Assembly (NCBI RefSeq): GCF_036884655.1
Contig: NC_088340.1
Location: forward strand, 1,440,001-1,504,000
DNA length: 64,000 nucleotides
DNA from: Musa acuminata AAA Group
Lineage: Eukaryota; Streptophyta; Magnoliopsida; Zingiberales; Musaceae
Reading direction: 5' to 3'
Shown here: positions 32,508-44,346 of the stretch, in pieces
Layout: the number at the start of each line of letters is the position of its first letter
Position numbering within the stretch: position 1 is the stretch's first letter
Notes under the pieces: model-generated
Told to the model about the DNA's origin: nothing
The model's database searches: none
Seen by the model: only the letters and a program-made list of their open reading frames with translations
Made by a program: the position numbers and the translations under genes

Positions 32508-35120
32508 TATATATTATGTTAAATCGGCTGCGCGCTCGCCTGCCTTTCTTTCCCGCTTCTGTCGATGGATCCTTCGATTCCATAGAGTAACAGCAGCCGA
32601 CGACCCTGAGAGTGGAGGGAGAAGCCAGGGGTTGTCGAGAATGAGCCCCGAGGGTAAGGTCTATTCGCATTCCTCCGTCTTCGATCTTTGGTATCCTATG
32701 GAGATCGATCCCTCGATGGGTTTTCGGTGGGTAGGGTTTGGAATCGCAGCTCGTCGGACTAGAAATCCGACGAGGAAGAAGCCATGGCCATCACAGGTTC
32801 TTCAACTCGTCCCTCTCTCTGCTTGTGTGCCACGCGTAACTAGCTTTCGTGCTTGATTCGGTCTGTTCATATGCGACGGAATTGAGAAGGTCGAAATTTG
32901 GAGTCGACGGGTTTAGGGTTTTTCATGGAAAGTGTTTCTTGGTAGTATTGATCATTGATCGAAGGTATGGATCTTTGAAGTGCGATATGATCGGAGCAAA
33001 CGGGTTTCGTCATGATATTGCTACATCATTCACTTATGATGAAATTTGGACAGTTAGGGTCATGATATGATCTATTTAGGGCTTCTGGTTTGCCTGATTA
33101 CTCTCAGGAGGGCTTTATTGGACTTCTTAAACAAATGGTGAAAATTATAATTTCTGTAGAGTAGTTTTCTGTGAGATCTGTGATTCTAGCTAGATCAGAA
33201 TATGTTACATTTTTCATCGTATAATGTACTAAATATTATGACAATATTAGTACCATAGGAGCTCTACTTGATGATCTAATCGACACGGGTCTTTTCGGAT
33301 TGAACTGGATTTTTGAATTAATATTTGTTGTGGTGGGTTGGAAAGGTTCACTTGTTTGGAAAGCTTGGCAAATTCTTAGAATACTTAGTATTCTAACTAT
33401 CTGAATTGATCAAACTGAGAATACTTAGGCGATCATAGGCCACTTCTAACTGTCTGAACTCCATTCTACATGAACAGATCCAACCAAGATCTATTCGATT
33501 CAGCATACATGATTAATCTGACTTGCATCCAATCGGTTCAAGAGACACTCCAACAGAACAAGAGAAACAATGGCTGGGAGGAGGAGAAGAACCTCGATGG
33601 TAAATCTCAACTGTTGGGGCTTGTTCTTGTTCATATTCTTGAGTGTCGTTCTTGACTCTGCATGAAGCCGCATCTGGAAATCTTTCCAATATGGTTGCAC
33701 ACATAAGATCTTGTATTGATGGAAGCCTCATGCGCATTCATATATTAAAGATGTTTAGAGTTGGAGTTCTTTTGCATATATATTTAAAGAGTTGGAGTTC
33801 CTTTATATATGGATGTAAACATCTTTGGTGCTATCTTTCTGAAGGCCAACTTGGCAGGTAGATATCATTGTTCGAGCTAAATGGTTTTTCTAAGCTAATC
33901 AGTATGGTTGGTTGCTTTGGTTTGGTTGTTTGATTCCTCTTAAAAGCTTTTATGATTACTTATTTGGAGATATGGTTGGTGCTGAAAGTGCTTCTACATC
34001 CGACATTAAGTGAACAACCTCATAGTAATTACTTCAATAGCTAGGTTGAAGTTGTTGTAGCTTAATATTCTTTGTGATCATGGTACCTCAGATTCATTTT
34101 TGATATATAGCTGCAATCTCCTATTTAACAGAATATTCCGCTCTGGAGCAAAAAATATAATGACACTCCAGTTGGTTCAACACTATTTTTACCATCTACA
34201 ACAATGATTTTGAAACCTGAGAAACTTTGTCACAGATGTATATTGTGTTTTTGGTTTCTATCTGAGTCATGTCATCTATTAATATGCTTCGTGGGTATGC
34301 TGGTGCTCGGTAGTCATGTTAAATTATTGATCACTGCTAGTCTAAAAACTTAATTTACCAGCTTGTGAAAGCAACTAAGAGAGCATTGTTATCATCTTTA
34401 TGGCACAATCAGATTTGAAAAATCCTTGCCAAAAATTAGATTGTACATTTGACCTGTTGCTTGGTTCAACTTGATTAATTACTAAATTGATAAGAACAGA
34501 TGTTCAACTTGCTCCAATTCAAAAGGCAGATAAAGGTATAATCTGCTGTGAGAAAGTGTTGGAAGATACCATTTGTCATACTGGTCAAGCTTATTACTAT
34601 AGCATTTATGATTGACATATCTGAATGACAAAATGCAATTTTATTTCATGTTAGGTTTTGGAACTCCAATATTCTTAGACTACAATTCTTGTGATCAAAT
34701 AATCAGTTTTGAAGTCATGCATTAATTACACTTGTAATTTTCCAATCTTGATCTGCAAACTCTGCTATCTACTTTAGCAATCTTACGTTATGGCTCGATG
34801 GTTTCTAGTCTTAAAATTGGATACTCTACTGTGCATTTACATGACATTTTCCTAACTCGGTTAGGAGTTTGTCCGTGTCAATCTGAACTCATGAATTAGA
34901 TATGATAAACATGATATGAGTTGATATACAGAAAAATCTGGGTATCTTTTGGGTAGTCGATCATTTCTCTCATGATGCTTACAAATATATTCTCTAATGA
35001 CCTGATAGTGTAATTATTTCCTTCCATATGGCAAATAATATTCCTCAATCTAGTGTTTATTGCACTTTTGCTAATTAGCTTTTCAGTTTTTGTTGATGGT
35101 GGATTTCAACGTCGATAAAA
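32508..35120 (+). other. Candidate plus-strand transcription unit encoding a very small peptide, unrecognised
   Basis: A TATA-like tctatatatta (about 32507) is followed by a CT-rich leader and a strong donor GAGG/GTAAGG near 32644. A later segment carries ATGGCCATCACAG/GTTCTT (ATG at 32783). Joining this to an acceptor ggttcaag at 33539 opens a frame reading MAIT-ETLQQNKRNNGWEEEKNLD, up to a donor GATG/GTAAAT near 33600. A possible last exon after tttcag at 35086 would add about ten residues and a stop. The residues are hydrophilic and look protein-like, but I cannot name a family, and the 1.5-kb last intron is unverified. It could equally be a non-coding RNA. Confidence 0.25.
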
Positions 35121-36560
35121 ATTGATACCTTGCTGCCAACCAAAGCAACAAGGAAAGCATCTACTCAAGAATTTGTATGCGGAAAGTATGCAAATTAGGC
35201 TACTACGACAGCGATATTGCTGGCGAGATGCACTTGATGGGATTGTCTCAACATCAACAATCTTAAATTCAGAAAGAATAGTTCCCATCAAAAAACAGAG
35301 TACGTTTCTTCTTCTTACTCTAATTAGTCTGCTAATGATTTATGCTTGAAGTCTCTAGTACCAAAGATCCCAATCCATTCATATCATCTCCTTGTCTGCA
35401 TAATTGGTAGTATATTATTGTGTACCAAATGCATCTCAGCTTAACTTGAGAAATCATTTCTTGTTTTTGTTTTAATCGAGTATTCTGCATCATCTAAAGG
35501 AGAAGAGCAAATTTAGTTCAAATTCAACATTGCCTGCTTCTTGTCTGAATACATGTCTCTGTAAGACTGGCTTGGGCACCACCGATGAGACGATCAATTA
35601 GAGCGTGTGGACTCTGTTGTGCCTCACTGCGTGATAAGTCAAACCAGGAATTTATAGCAACTACCAAAAAGGGTTGTGTTATGTCCCGACTTAACTCGTG
35701 AGGCATCCAGATTGCGCGCCCGTGAGTTATGTCAGGACATAACGAGTACAAGAAATAATGAGATATACTTGCGCAAGAATTCCATTTGTGCAGGATTTGG
35801 CAGACATAGATTACGTCAATCTCCACTTCAGGCCCACTCTGGAATCTTCCATGAGAAACATTCCTCCCTGGCGGGTCAGCAGTGGTTTCAAAGGTTGACG
35901 ACCACTGTGGACCGATGACAAAAGTCAACCGGAAGATGCAATTTGTCCCTGGACTTTTTGAGGAGAATGTGGAATGTTTCCCGGGTAAGCATTAGCCTTG
36001 GAAAATAATGACATGCTGATGCTGCAACCAAGAATGCTCAGATTCTTTTCTCTTATTTCTCTCATCAGTTATTCTATAAACTTCATTGTTTTCATCTCTA
36101 CTTTATTGAGCCAACTGCCGAGTGTAAGAAGCACGTTTTCCATCAATCTTCTTCTTTTCTGTGACACAGGGTTGTTCCTTCAAGTAACACGTCAGTGATC
36201 ACCATCAGATTGCCAACTCTTGCAGGGCGTCTGCGCTCAACAAATATAATCATCGAAAGAGAGAAGAATAGAAAGAGACGGGCTCCTATCTTCCTTCCAA
36301 CTTTGCTTCCCCAACCCGGTATCATCCACGCCAACTTTCTTCGCTTTCATCGTCGAAGTGCCGTCCTTTTCAGCATCCTTCCCTGTGTCTCTCATCCGCT
36401 CTCTCTACGTCCCAAAACTAAGCGAAGTAAAGGAATCAGAAGAGGACTTTATTCTCTGACGCCAACTTTCTTCGCTTTCAGCGTCAAATGCCTTCCCTTT
36501 CAGCATCTCCAACTTTGCATCTTACCTATATCTCTCTTCCTTTTTTGGTGATCTCCGCAA
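35120..36560. promoter_or_regulatory. Spacer and promoter region of the PP2C gene
   Basis: No gene is supported. A short AUG-less frame at 35122-35349 ends in a hydrophobic run but has no good splice or start signal. From 36330 to 36510 two copies of a roughly 50-bp block (starting acgccaactttcttcgctttca at 36329 and 36459) sit 130 bp apart in the PP2C promoter. Confidence 0.4.
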
Positions 36561-36684
36561 CGTTTTAGCTACCAGCGCGCGCGGCGGCGGCAGAGAAAGA
36601 TCCCAGCTTTGGCGATCCCGAGGTCGTTCCGGCTACCAGCAAGCGCGGAGGCGTAGAAAGAACCCTCGTTTCGAGATATCGAGG

Positions 36685-37908
36685 ATGCTGCGCTCGTGCT
36701 TGAGGCCGCTGGAGCGATGCTCCGGGAGGCTCGGCGGCGGCGACGGGCTGCTGTGGCACATGGACCTCAAACCCCATGCGTCCGGCGAGTTCTCCATCGC
36801 CGTCGCCCAGGCCAACGTCTCCCTCGAGGACCAGGGCCAGGTGTTCGCCTCCCCTTCCGCCACCTACATCGGCGTCTATGATGGCCACGGCGGCCCCGAG
36901 GCGTCTCGATTCATCAGCAACCGCCTTTTCTCCCATCTCGATCGTACTTCTCTCCGTCCTCCCTTCACCGAATCTATCAAAATCTCATCTTGATGAGACA
37001 ATCTGATGATAGTTCGATTTTTCTTCTTGGAACCGCGCAGGGTTCGCGTCGGAGCAAGGGGGCTTGTCCTCGGAGGTGATCAAACGAGCGTTTGACGCGA
37101 CGGAGGAGGAGTTTTTGTATCTGGTGAAGCGGTCATGGCGGTTACGGCCACAGATGGCGTCGGTGGGGTCGTGCTGTCTCATCGGGGCGATCACTGACGA
37201 CAGACTCTACGTGGCCAATTTGGGGGACTCCCGGGCTGTTCTCGGCCGCTGCAGCTTGGGTGGGAGGGCCGTGGTGGCCGAGCGGCTGTCAACCGACCAC
37301 AATGTCTCAATGGAGGAAGTCAGAAAGGAGGTTGCTGCGAATCATCCTGACGATAAGCAAATTATTGTGCATACCCGTGGGGCTTGGCGGATCAAAGGGA
37401 TCATTCAGGTGAGGAGACTATCCATAGTTAATAGTTCTAAATTTCTAATTATCTCAGTTGCTTAAATTTATAGGATTTCCACTAATAGAGCTTATTGGAG
37501 TGGAACAACTAAAAAGAAATAGTATTACTTTGGTCCATAATAAGCATCTCCGTTGAAGCCTGTTGTTTCTTAACACTCTTTTGTTCCCCTCTTTTCTCCT
37601 CCACAGTTTTAGTTTCTGTTGCAGAGTGTATGCACACTGGTGTTCATCTCTGTTCTTTCCTTGAGAAGGTTTTCTTGTATTTTAATACATGCACACCTCT
37701 TAATAATGTCATCTTGAACCCTGGCCGTTTGAATATAATGTAGTTACCTTGTCCTTTAGGGGTTGAGATCTTCATGGGTTCACCTTGTGTTATTCATCCA
37801 TCTGCTACCTTGATGCACTGCAGAAGCAATCAAAAATGTTATCTTTTCTTCATGTCCCCAATATTTTATTGTTTTGTTCTCAATGTTCAAGTGGACCTAA
37901 TTCTGTGG

Positions 37909-37953
<45 letters not shown>

Positions 37954-39424
37954 CCACGTGGCTCAGCCCGGTCATCCCAACCTCTTGCTCAGTCCTTCAC
38001 TTGACTGTTAGACACCTTCCGAGACATGCTTCGGATCACTGTCCTATCCTCCTAGCTGTTGTTTCCCTTGACAAAAACTGTGGTCATCTCTTTAGGTTCC
38101 AAAATTCTTGGTTATCATATACTGATGTTAAAGAGTTCATCCAGAAATCTTGGACTTGTGCTTAATCTGCATTTTCTCCATAGATTATCGCTTTATTCCT
38201 GGATAAAAAAGATGCACCTTTTCTTCTTGGCCTTGCCACGGCCTTACTACTAGAAAGAGACTATCGAGTTGTAAACGAGTCATACTTTTTGGAGTCAAAG
38301 AAGAGGAGTCTGACTACTGAGCCACTGGAAGGGAATCGGTGCAGGGATAAATTTCTTATCATAACTCAAAGTTGTCAGACAATGTACTAAATTTCTTAAT
38401 GTATGTATAAGTTGAAAAGATTGTACAATTTATTACCTATAACAAATCAATTAAATGTATTATATGGGCTTGGAGAATTAGTTCATGGCTGATGACTAGC
38501 ACATTGTTTGAACTTTTTTTTTCGGTCACATGTCTTTGGTGTTTTTTTTGTACATTCTATACTATGTTTGGTGCTTTCCTCAAGCATGGTTAATTTACTT
38601 GTTTCTCAGCATGCATGTTCATGAAAATTAATTGTCATGTAGTACTGTTGTTTATGGGGCTTCTGACCATTTTTTAAACTCAATGTATTGATATCACAAT
38701 TATATGTTCTAATGGCACATTCAACATCAAAGAAGCAATTAAGATTATCAACCTTATAACAAGCAATGATATATTTTTTTTTTATGCTTGTTAGGTCTCC
38801 AGGTCTATCGGGGACGTCTACCTGAAGAAACCCGAGTTCAGTAGCGATCCATTGTTCCAGCAGTTTGTTTCTCCTGTTCCATTGGAGAGGCCTGTCATCA
38901 CCGCAGAGCCATCAATTCGGGTCCATAAGCTTAAGCCACATGACTTATTTTTTATATTTGCATCAGATGGACTATGGGAGCAATTAAGTGACGAAGCTGC
39001 AGTCAAGATAGTATTCAAGAACCCAAGAGCAGTTAGCTTCTTAGCTTCTTCAGTTCTAGCATGCTTTCTTCTAATAGTTCTTTATTTCTTAGCATTTCTT
39101 CATCGGAGTCATGCTTTTGATGTAAACATAAGGTGTTCTCTGTTGAAACTCATACAGGGAATAGCGAAACGATTGGTCCGAGCTGCTCTAATTGAAGCTG
39201 CAAGAAAACAGGGAATGAGTTATGATGATCTAAAACATATTGAAAAGGGAATTCGACGGCGTGTTCATGACGACATCACTGTTGTAGTGATCTATATTGA
39301 TCAGCACCATCAAGGTGGTCATTCCAGATTCAACCGCAGCAATCGTGACTGCACGAGTGCACCTGTTGACATCTTTTCATTCAATTTTGATGAATCTGAA
39401 GACCCTCTTCGGCGAGCTGAGTAA
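36685..39424 (+). CDS. Protein phosphatase 2C, clade D
   Basis: There are four exons: 36685-36943, 37041-37408, 38795-39031 and 39158-39424, giving 376 residues. This is a Mg2+/Mn2+-dependent Ser/Thr phosphatase. Metal and active-site motifs are all present: GVYDGHGG (DGHGG 66-70), ANLGDSRAVLG (148-152), RSIGDVYLK (212-216), FASDGLWE (Asp267) and HDDITVVVIYID (325-336). The N-terminal LLWHMDLKPHASGEFSIAVAQAN and the block STDHNVSMEEVRKEV mark plant clade D, as does the size. Members dephosphorylate the penultimate Thr of plasma-membrane H+-ATPases and are inhibited by SAUR proteins; that role is family knowledge, not shown here. The ATG at 36685 is preceded by a GC-rich leader built from a 64-bp duplication. 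Introns are 97, 1386 and 126 bp, and the long one holds a TA/TG microsatellite. Confidence 0.95.
37908..37953. repeat. Compound microsatellite (TA)n(TG)n in PP2C intron 2
   Basis: A pure TA run joins a pure TG run inside the 1386-bp second intron of the phosphatase gene. Likely polymorphic; no effect on the coding sequence is expected. Confidence 0.92.
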
Positions 39425-41230
39425 ATGCTATGTGGAGGTCAACCAGTACAAGTACATAATCTGTCGATTTCATTATCAATAATGCTTGGATATATATAAT
39501 CTGTCTTCCATAAGCCTATGATCTAACATAAGGTGCAGAAAATTGGGTTGTTAGCTACTGTCAAATTCGTGGGCAGCCGGTGGTGCCAAAGCATGACCTA
39601 AGACTTGAGATTTTTGGTATGCACTTTTGTTGACATTTTATCATAATGTTGTAAACATGTTTCATTTTCAAAATAATTATGATGATAGTAATCGAGAAGT
39701 TGTATCAAAGTGATTGTTTGTGATCGTATGCAGTTTAGCATTCATCTCAATTGCCAATCAGAGGAGTTTGTTGTAATTGGGCCTTTGCGATTAGTGTGTT
39801 CTATCCCTATTAAATCTGTTATATAAGCACAATTCTTTTCCGGTTCTTAAGACTTGCAATCAGTTTTACTTGTCTTGAACTACAGGAGGAGCCCATCTTT
39901 GGATTTGAAAATTGCTATGCCATGATATCTTAGCATAATAATGACATTTAAAATGCAAAAATTTATGGATAAGATCTCTTGCAGATATTCTGATGTGTGT
40001 TAAGTGGTAAACTGCAAACATGTCTGATTGGGGTGAAATAGCATAAATCGATAGATTTGTTTCATAAAGGCTGCGTTTAGCTATAATGTCGTCAACAGAT
40101 TCTGACTGTTTGGCTATCGTACGGTGACAATAATTTCTTTTTCTTTTTTTTTGGAACTTTTATCAATGAATTTATTCTTTTCCAAATTATTTTATTATCC
40201 TGAAATGGTTGATGGATTCTCTGTCATGCAGCCTATTCGGATGCATATATATATATATATATATATGCATGGCTGTCTGTATCTTATGATTCCACCCTCT
40301 CTTTTTCTCTTTTCGCATGCATGCACTGTCATCATCATTGGTATTCTCCTTTCATATGAATTCCCCACTTGACTTCCATCCCTGCCTTCTCAGCCAAGCA
40401 ATCAAGATTTGCGTAGGCATCCAACCAACAAAGTGTTGCTGCACAGCCTTCGGCAGCAGAGTTACTCATGCATGCAGGTACGTAATGAGCTAAACCGTCA
40501 GATTCCCTTTTTTTTTTTTAGATCGATTTGACATGCAACTTTTTTTTTTATATATATATATAAATAATAGTTAAATTAAAATTTTATAATTATAATTTCT
40601 AATAAAATCTTCTCAAATCTTACTTATACTATTCCATTAATACTCACTCAATTGTCTCATATCTTCTATAAATTATACACCACCGTTAAGTTGACTGATA
40701 TCTCACGGATGTGATAATTGACTCAACCCTATATAAAATTGATGCATTGTATCTAACTCAACCAAATATTATCTCATGTTCTTTAGATTCGGTACTACAC
40801 AATCACATATGTGGTTAGAGAAAATATGTAACTGTTTTGAGTAATAATCATTACCTCAAACTAATAGGTAAAAATATCATACTAAAAAGATCCTTGGAAA
40901 TATTCTCAAGACGGTTCGTTTTTATAGTGAGTTGTATCTTTCGTATTCAATACTTGATTGAATCATATAAATCCTTTACGGATTTATACATCAGATGGAT
41001 CTTGTCGGATGATACCTTCGATACAGTTCCCTTTTTTTAAAGATCCTTTATGAAACCCACTCAATATTCACAAGATTGACTTCCAATCCCCTCCACACAT
41101 TCGACAATCAAATTCTATCGGGAAAAATAAAATAAAATAAAAAAAACAAGCCCTTTTGTTTGTTGTGGATATTGCGCAAAAAAGCCAGCAACATCAGCTG
41201 GTCATGCAGACTCTCTGAAGTTAGAGGTTC
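39425..41230. other. 3' flank of the PP2C gene and AT-rich spacer
   Basis: Likely 3' UTR up to about 39700, then spacer containing a short TA microsatellite (40245-40266), T-rich runs and only chance frames. I see no gene. Confidence 0.45.
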
Positions 41231-41231
41231 A

Positions 41232-41351
41232 CTTGAAGTCAATGAAATTTGTTGCTTTGATAAAAGGGTGATGCAGATCTGAGGATAAGTCTCTTGAAGT
41301 CAATGAAATTTGTTGCTTTGCTAAAAGGGTGATGCAGACCTGAGGATAAGA
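41232..41351. repeat. Two-copy tandem duplication, 61-bp unit
   Basis: The block cttgaagtcaatgaaatttg begins at 41232 and again at 41293. The two units differ at only about two or three positions (for example gataaaag against gctaaaag, and cagatctg against cagacctg), so the duplication is recent. It lies in the spacer downstream of the DUF620 gene. Confidence 0.9.
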
Positions 41352-42657
41352 AGTCTTTTGTCCCCCATTTTCGAGGCTTTGAATCAAGTCCATCTTCTTT
41401 TCTAGCCAAGTGGAGCATGACATCCCATCTGAATGCCTTCGGCTAAAGATGATACTGATTACTTTACATCCGCTTGTCTGACATATCACAGCTTGCACAG
41501 GAACAAAGAACTTGGAAGTCTTGCCTGCAAAGCAAGTGATGTTTGCTTCCTGTCATGCTTGGCATGAATGGAAAGATCCGACTACCTAAGAGAAGCAGCC
41601 ATTAACAATGCCACTTATGCATAAGCACAGCAAACTACCTTAGCAGCATATACATTTAGGAGCACACAGAAACTGACATTATAGCCAATACCTGAGAGGT
41701 TCATCATGTTTGCTGCTTCCTTTCTTCAGGGGCATCACAAGCTAATATTTTGGAAAAGGGCAGTGAACATTGGATCCTCACTTCTTGTGTCTGCTCCTTT
41801 TGGGTTCCCCGATGACATATCTCCCATCAATGACATAGGTCCCCACTGTCCCACTGGAAAAGGTGAGGGTACACACATGAATGAGGGATATGTCCAAAGA
41901 AGCTTCCTTGAACTATAACCAGACAATACAAGGGCAGATATAGTTAGTTATCAAGCTTACTCATACTACCTGAAATATTTCAGAGGCAATGAATGTGAGG
42001 GAATAATACCTGTCGATGTTACCTTATTACCTGGGCTGTGAAAGGTAGCCATGCCCTGTTCCATCAACAAAGGAATTCAGCAAATGAGGCCCTGCAACAA
42101 GTGGCACAACTGACAAATGATATAAGCAAAAACAATATGTACTGACCATTGACATCAGATAGAACACAAGTTTTGGTTTACATCAACTTCTTTGTGTGAC
42201 TCAGACAAATATGATTGCAGTAGGTTAAGGAAAAGTAGGCTCCCGACCTCGGATCCAATCTGAAGTTACATCTACTAGCTTTCTTCATACTCCACAGTTT
42301 TGACACCAACCCAACAAACAAATAAACACACATGAATATGAAAAGAAAGTCTTGTTACAAACAGCCAGCTTTCCTGTTGCTGTGCATGAAGGGGGCAGGG
42401 CAGCCCATAATTATGACAACACAAAGTAACCAAACCGGGAAAGCTTCAAGAATTCTGTACTAACGCTATAAGCATCACCTTAAGCGTGCAGGTGGCAGAT
42501 CCATGAATAATTATGCTCCTACTTACACAGGATTATTAAAAGTAGCAGACTCCAAATCCCCCCCTAAAGTTAGCTGCTTACCTCCAGTTTATGCTGAGTT
42601 AGTCTGATTAAGAAAAATAGCTGCGATTATCGACAAATTGAGTTCACTTCCTTAGCA
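41352..42657 (-). other. Spacer and 3' flank of the DUF620 gene
   Basis: No reading frame of substance. The part nearest the DUF620 stop is probably its 3' UTR. The style (moderate GC, no simple repeats) would allow spliced 3' UTR or a non-coding transcript, but nothing specific supports that. Confidence 0.35.
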
Positions 42658-44322
42658 TTAGACCTCCACCCTCCACCAGATGTTATCATCAGAAACATCA
42701 TGTGACTTCTCCAGCGCTGCAACTTTAGCCCTGTGACTTCCAGCCATGGTGCTTCTCCCCCTCTCTGCTTGAGGTGGTAGCTCACGGGCTTCACTGACTG
42801 ATCCATCTTTTTTTACATCAGCTGGAGGAATGAAACAGTCCATCGAGAGACCTGGGACATTAAAGGCTACTTCTTCGATGCTCCAAGCTTCCTCCATTCT
42901 TGTCTTTGTATGGCTCATGGCCACTTCACCAAACCGGAAAAGGGTGACCACCGAATGCCCTGAATGGGCGATCATCATGCCCTCAACAGGGCGGTAGTCA
43001 TGAATTCTGGAGTTGATGGTGGTCTCCCAATACACAGCATCACCTCCAGCACTCGACTGGATTCGAGTGAGATGTGAGTCTTCCATACAAGTAAGAAGCC
43101 CAGTCTTCTGGCTGAAGTAACCAAAGAAGACATGCCTAATGATCTCTACAGAACCTTCACTCCTAGCCTTCAGTGTCTGTGGATCTGCACAGAGCTTGAG
43201 GATGAAGCAATCTTCTCCATCGATCTTCGTCTCCCCAATGCACTGTGCATCAGCAAACACGTTCACGACGGCCAAAGGATCAAGACCCTACAAAGTCATC
43301 ATCGCCAATAAGAATTAGTTTATCCTGAGCATAAACAGAATTTAAGCATCCTAGATAGATAGACTGAGATGGTAGCTTATGCTACATCAATTGCTTCTGC
43401 ACCTGGAGTGCTCGACGGAGGGGTCGAACAGAGCCCGTGGCAGCATGGGCACCAAGCCAGGGAGTGTGGCGCCAAACAAGCTTGCCATTGCAACCAGCAT
43501 GGACCTTGCTGCCACCGATGGCAAGTTCGACGTACCACATGTCCGGTGCCATCTGCCAGAGGACAAATCCACCAGACTCTGCATCCTTGGGTGAACAGCG
43601 ATTTTTGATGACCCTAGACGCCGTTTCAAACTCGGATACCACCATCGTCACCTTCCCCATTGCATATGAATTTCTGATGGAGCTCAGAAGCTTCAGCCCA
43701 CCTGTTGCCGCTGTGTACTGCTGTAGTATGTATTGAGCTGTCGATGTTTCCTACCACAGACCATCATCAAAATTCCACCAACTTGAAACACTCTGACATG
43801 AAAATTGCATATGTAGAATAGCAGCAGTTGAATGCATAAATGTTGGAAATCACTAGCATTTATAGCTACCACCCAATGGAAGAGAATCGACAGACATACA
43901 TGCCACTAAAGGAAGAAACTCACAATGGGAGTGTCCTTGATGCTGAGTGGAGGGAGCGAGTTGGTGGGGGAGACGTGGACGGGGGCCAGAGGCGCCCCCA
44001 TGACGCCGAGGAGGAAGCGGAGATCCGAGCTACGGCAGGAGGCGGATGGGGCACGAGAGAGCTGCCCCTTCACCCACCGCCCCCACCCTTCCTTCCTGCG
44101 CCCCAAGTCATCCCCCTCCGGCCCCTCCGCCAGCGGCGCCAGGCTCCCGGACGCCGGGACCAACAACTCATCCGGAAACCCCCGCGGCGGCTGGCGTCTC
44201 CACCGTCGAGGGAGGAGCAGCTCCGCCACCGTCGACGGGTTCTCCGACCTCGACCTCCCCGGCGACAGCCCCCGCGCCACCTCCTCCCGCAGCGCCGAGA
44301 AGAACCCTTGTTTCCTCTCCAT
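42658..44322 (-). CDS. DUF620 family protein
   Basis: There are three exons: 44322-43924, 43750-43403 and 43287-42658, giving 458 residues with all junctions in phase 0. This is a plant-specific family of unknown biochemical function. The N-terminal 100 residues are basic and Pro-rich with GWGRWVKGQLSRAPS and DLRFLLGVMGAPLAPV, the family lead-in to the domain. The DUF620 core follows: ETSTAQYILQQYTAATGG, then YAMGKVTMVVSEFETAS, GGFVLWQMAPDMWYVEL, GLDPLAVVNVFADAQCIGE, GEDCFILKLCADPQTLKAR and IRHVFFGYFSQKTGLL. It continues to WSIEEVAFNVPGLSMDCFIPP and ends DNIWWRVEV. The start MERKQGFFSALREEVARGLSP matches the family start. A telo-box pair lies only 10 bp upstream of the ATG. Some related proteins have been linked to lipid-binding or plastid roles, but I would not assign a function. 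Confidence 0.93.
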
Positions 44323-44331
44323 CCGTTCCCA

Positions 44332-44346
44332 AAACCCTAACCCTAA
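44332..44346 (-). promoter_or_regulatory. Double telo-box in the 5' leader of the DUF620 gene
   Basis: The plus strand reads aaaccctaaccctaa, two telomere-type repeats ending ten bases before the start codon. This site is unusually close to the ATG, so it is in the transcribed leader. Confidence 0.55.

Noticed and set aside
35122..35349. Short frame with a hydrophobic C-terminus that could suggest a tail-anchored protein
   Set aside because: There is no ATG or good acceptor opening it, and no similarity to SNAREs or other tail-anchored families was recognised.
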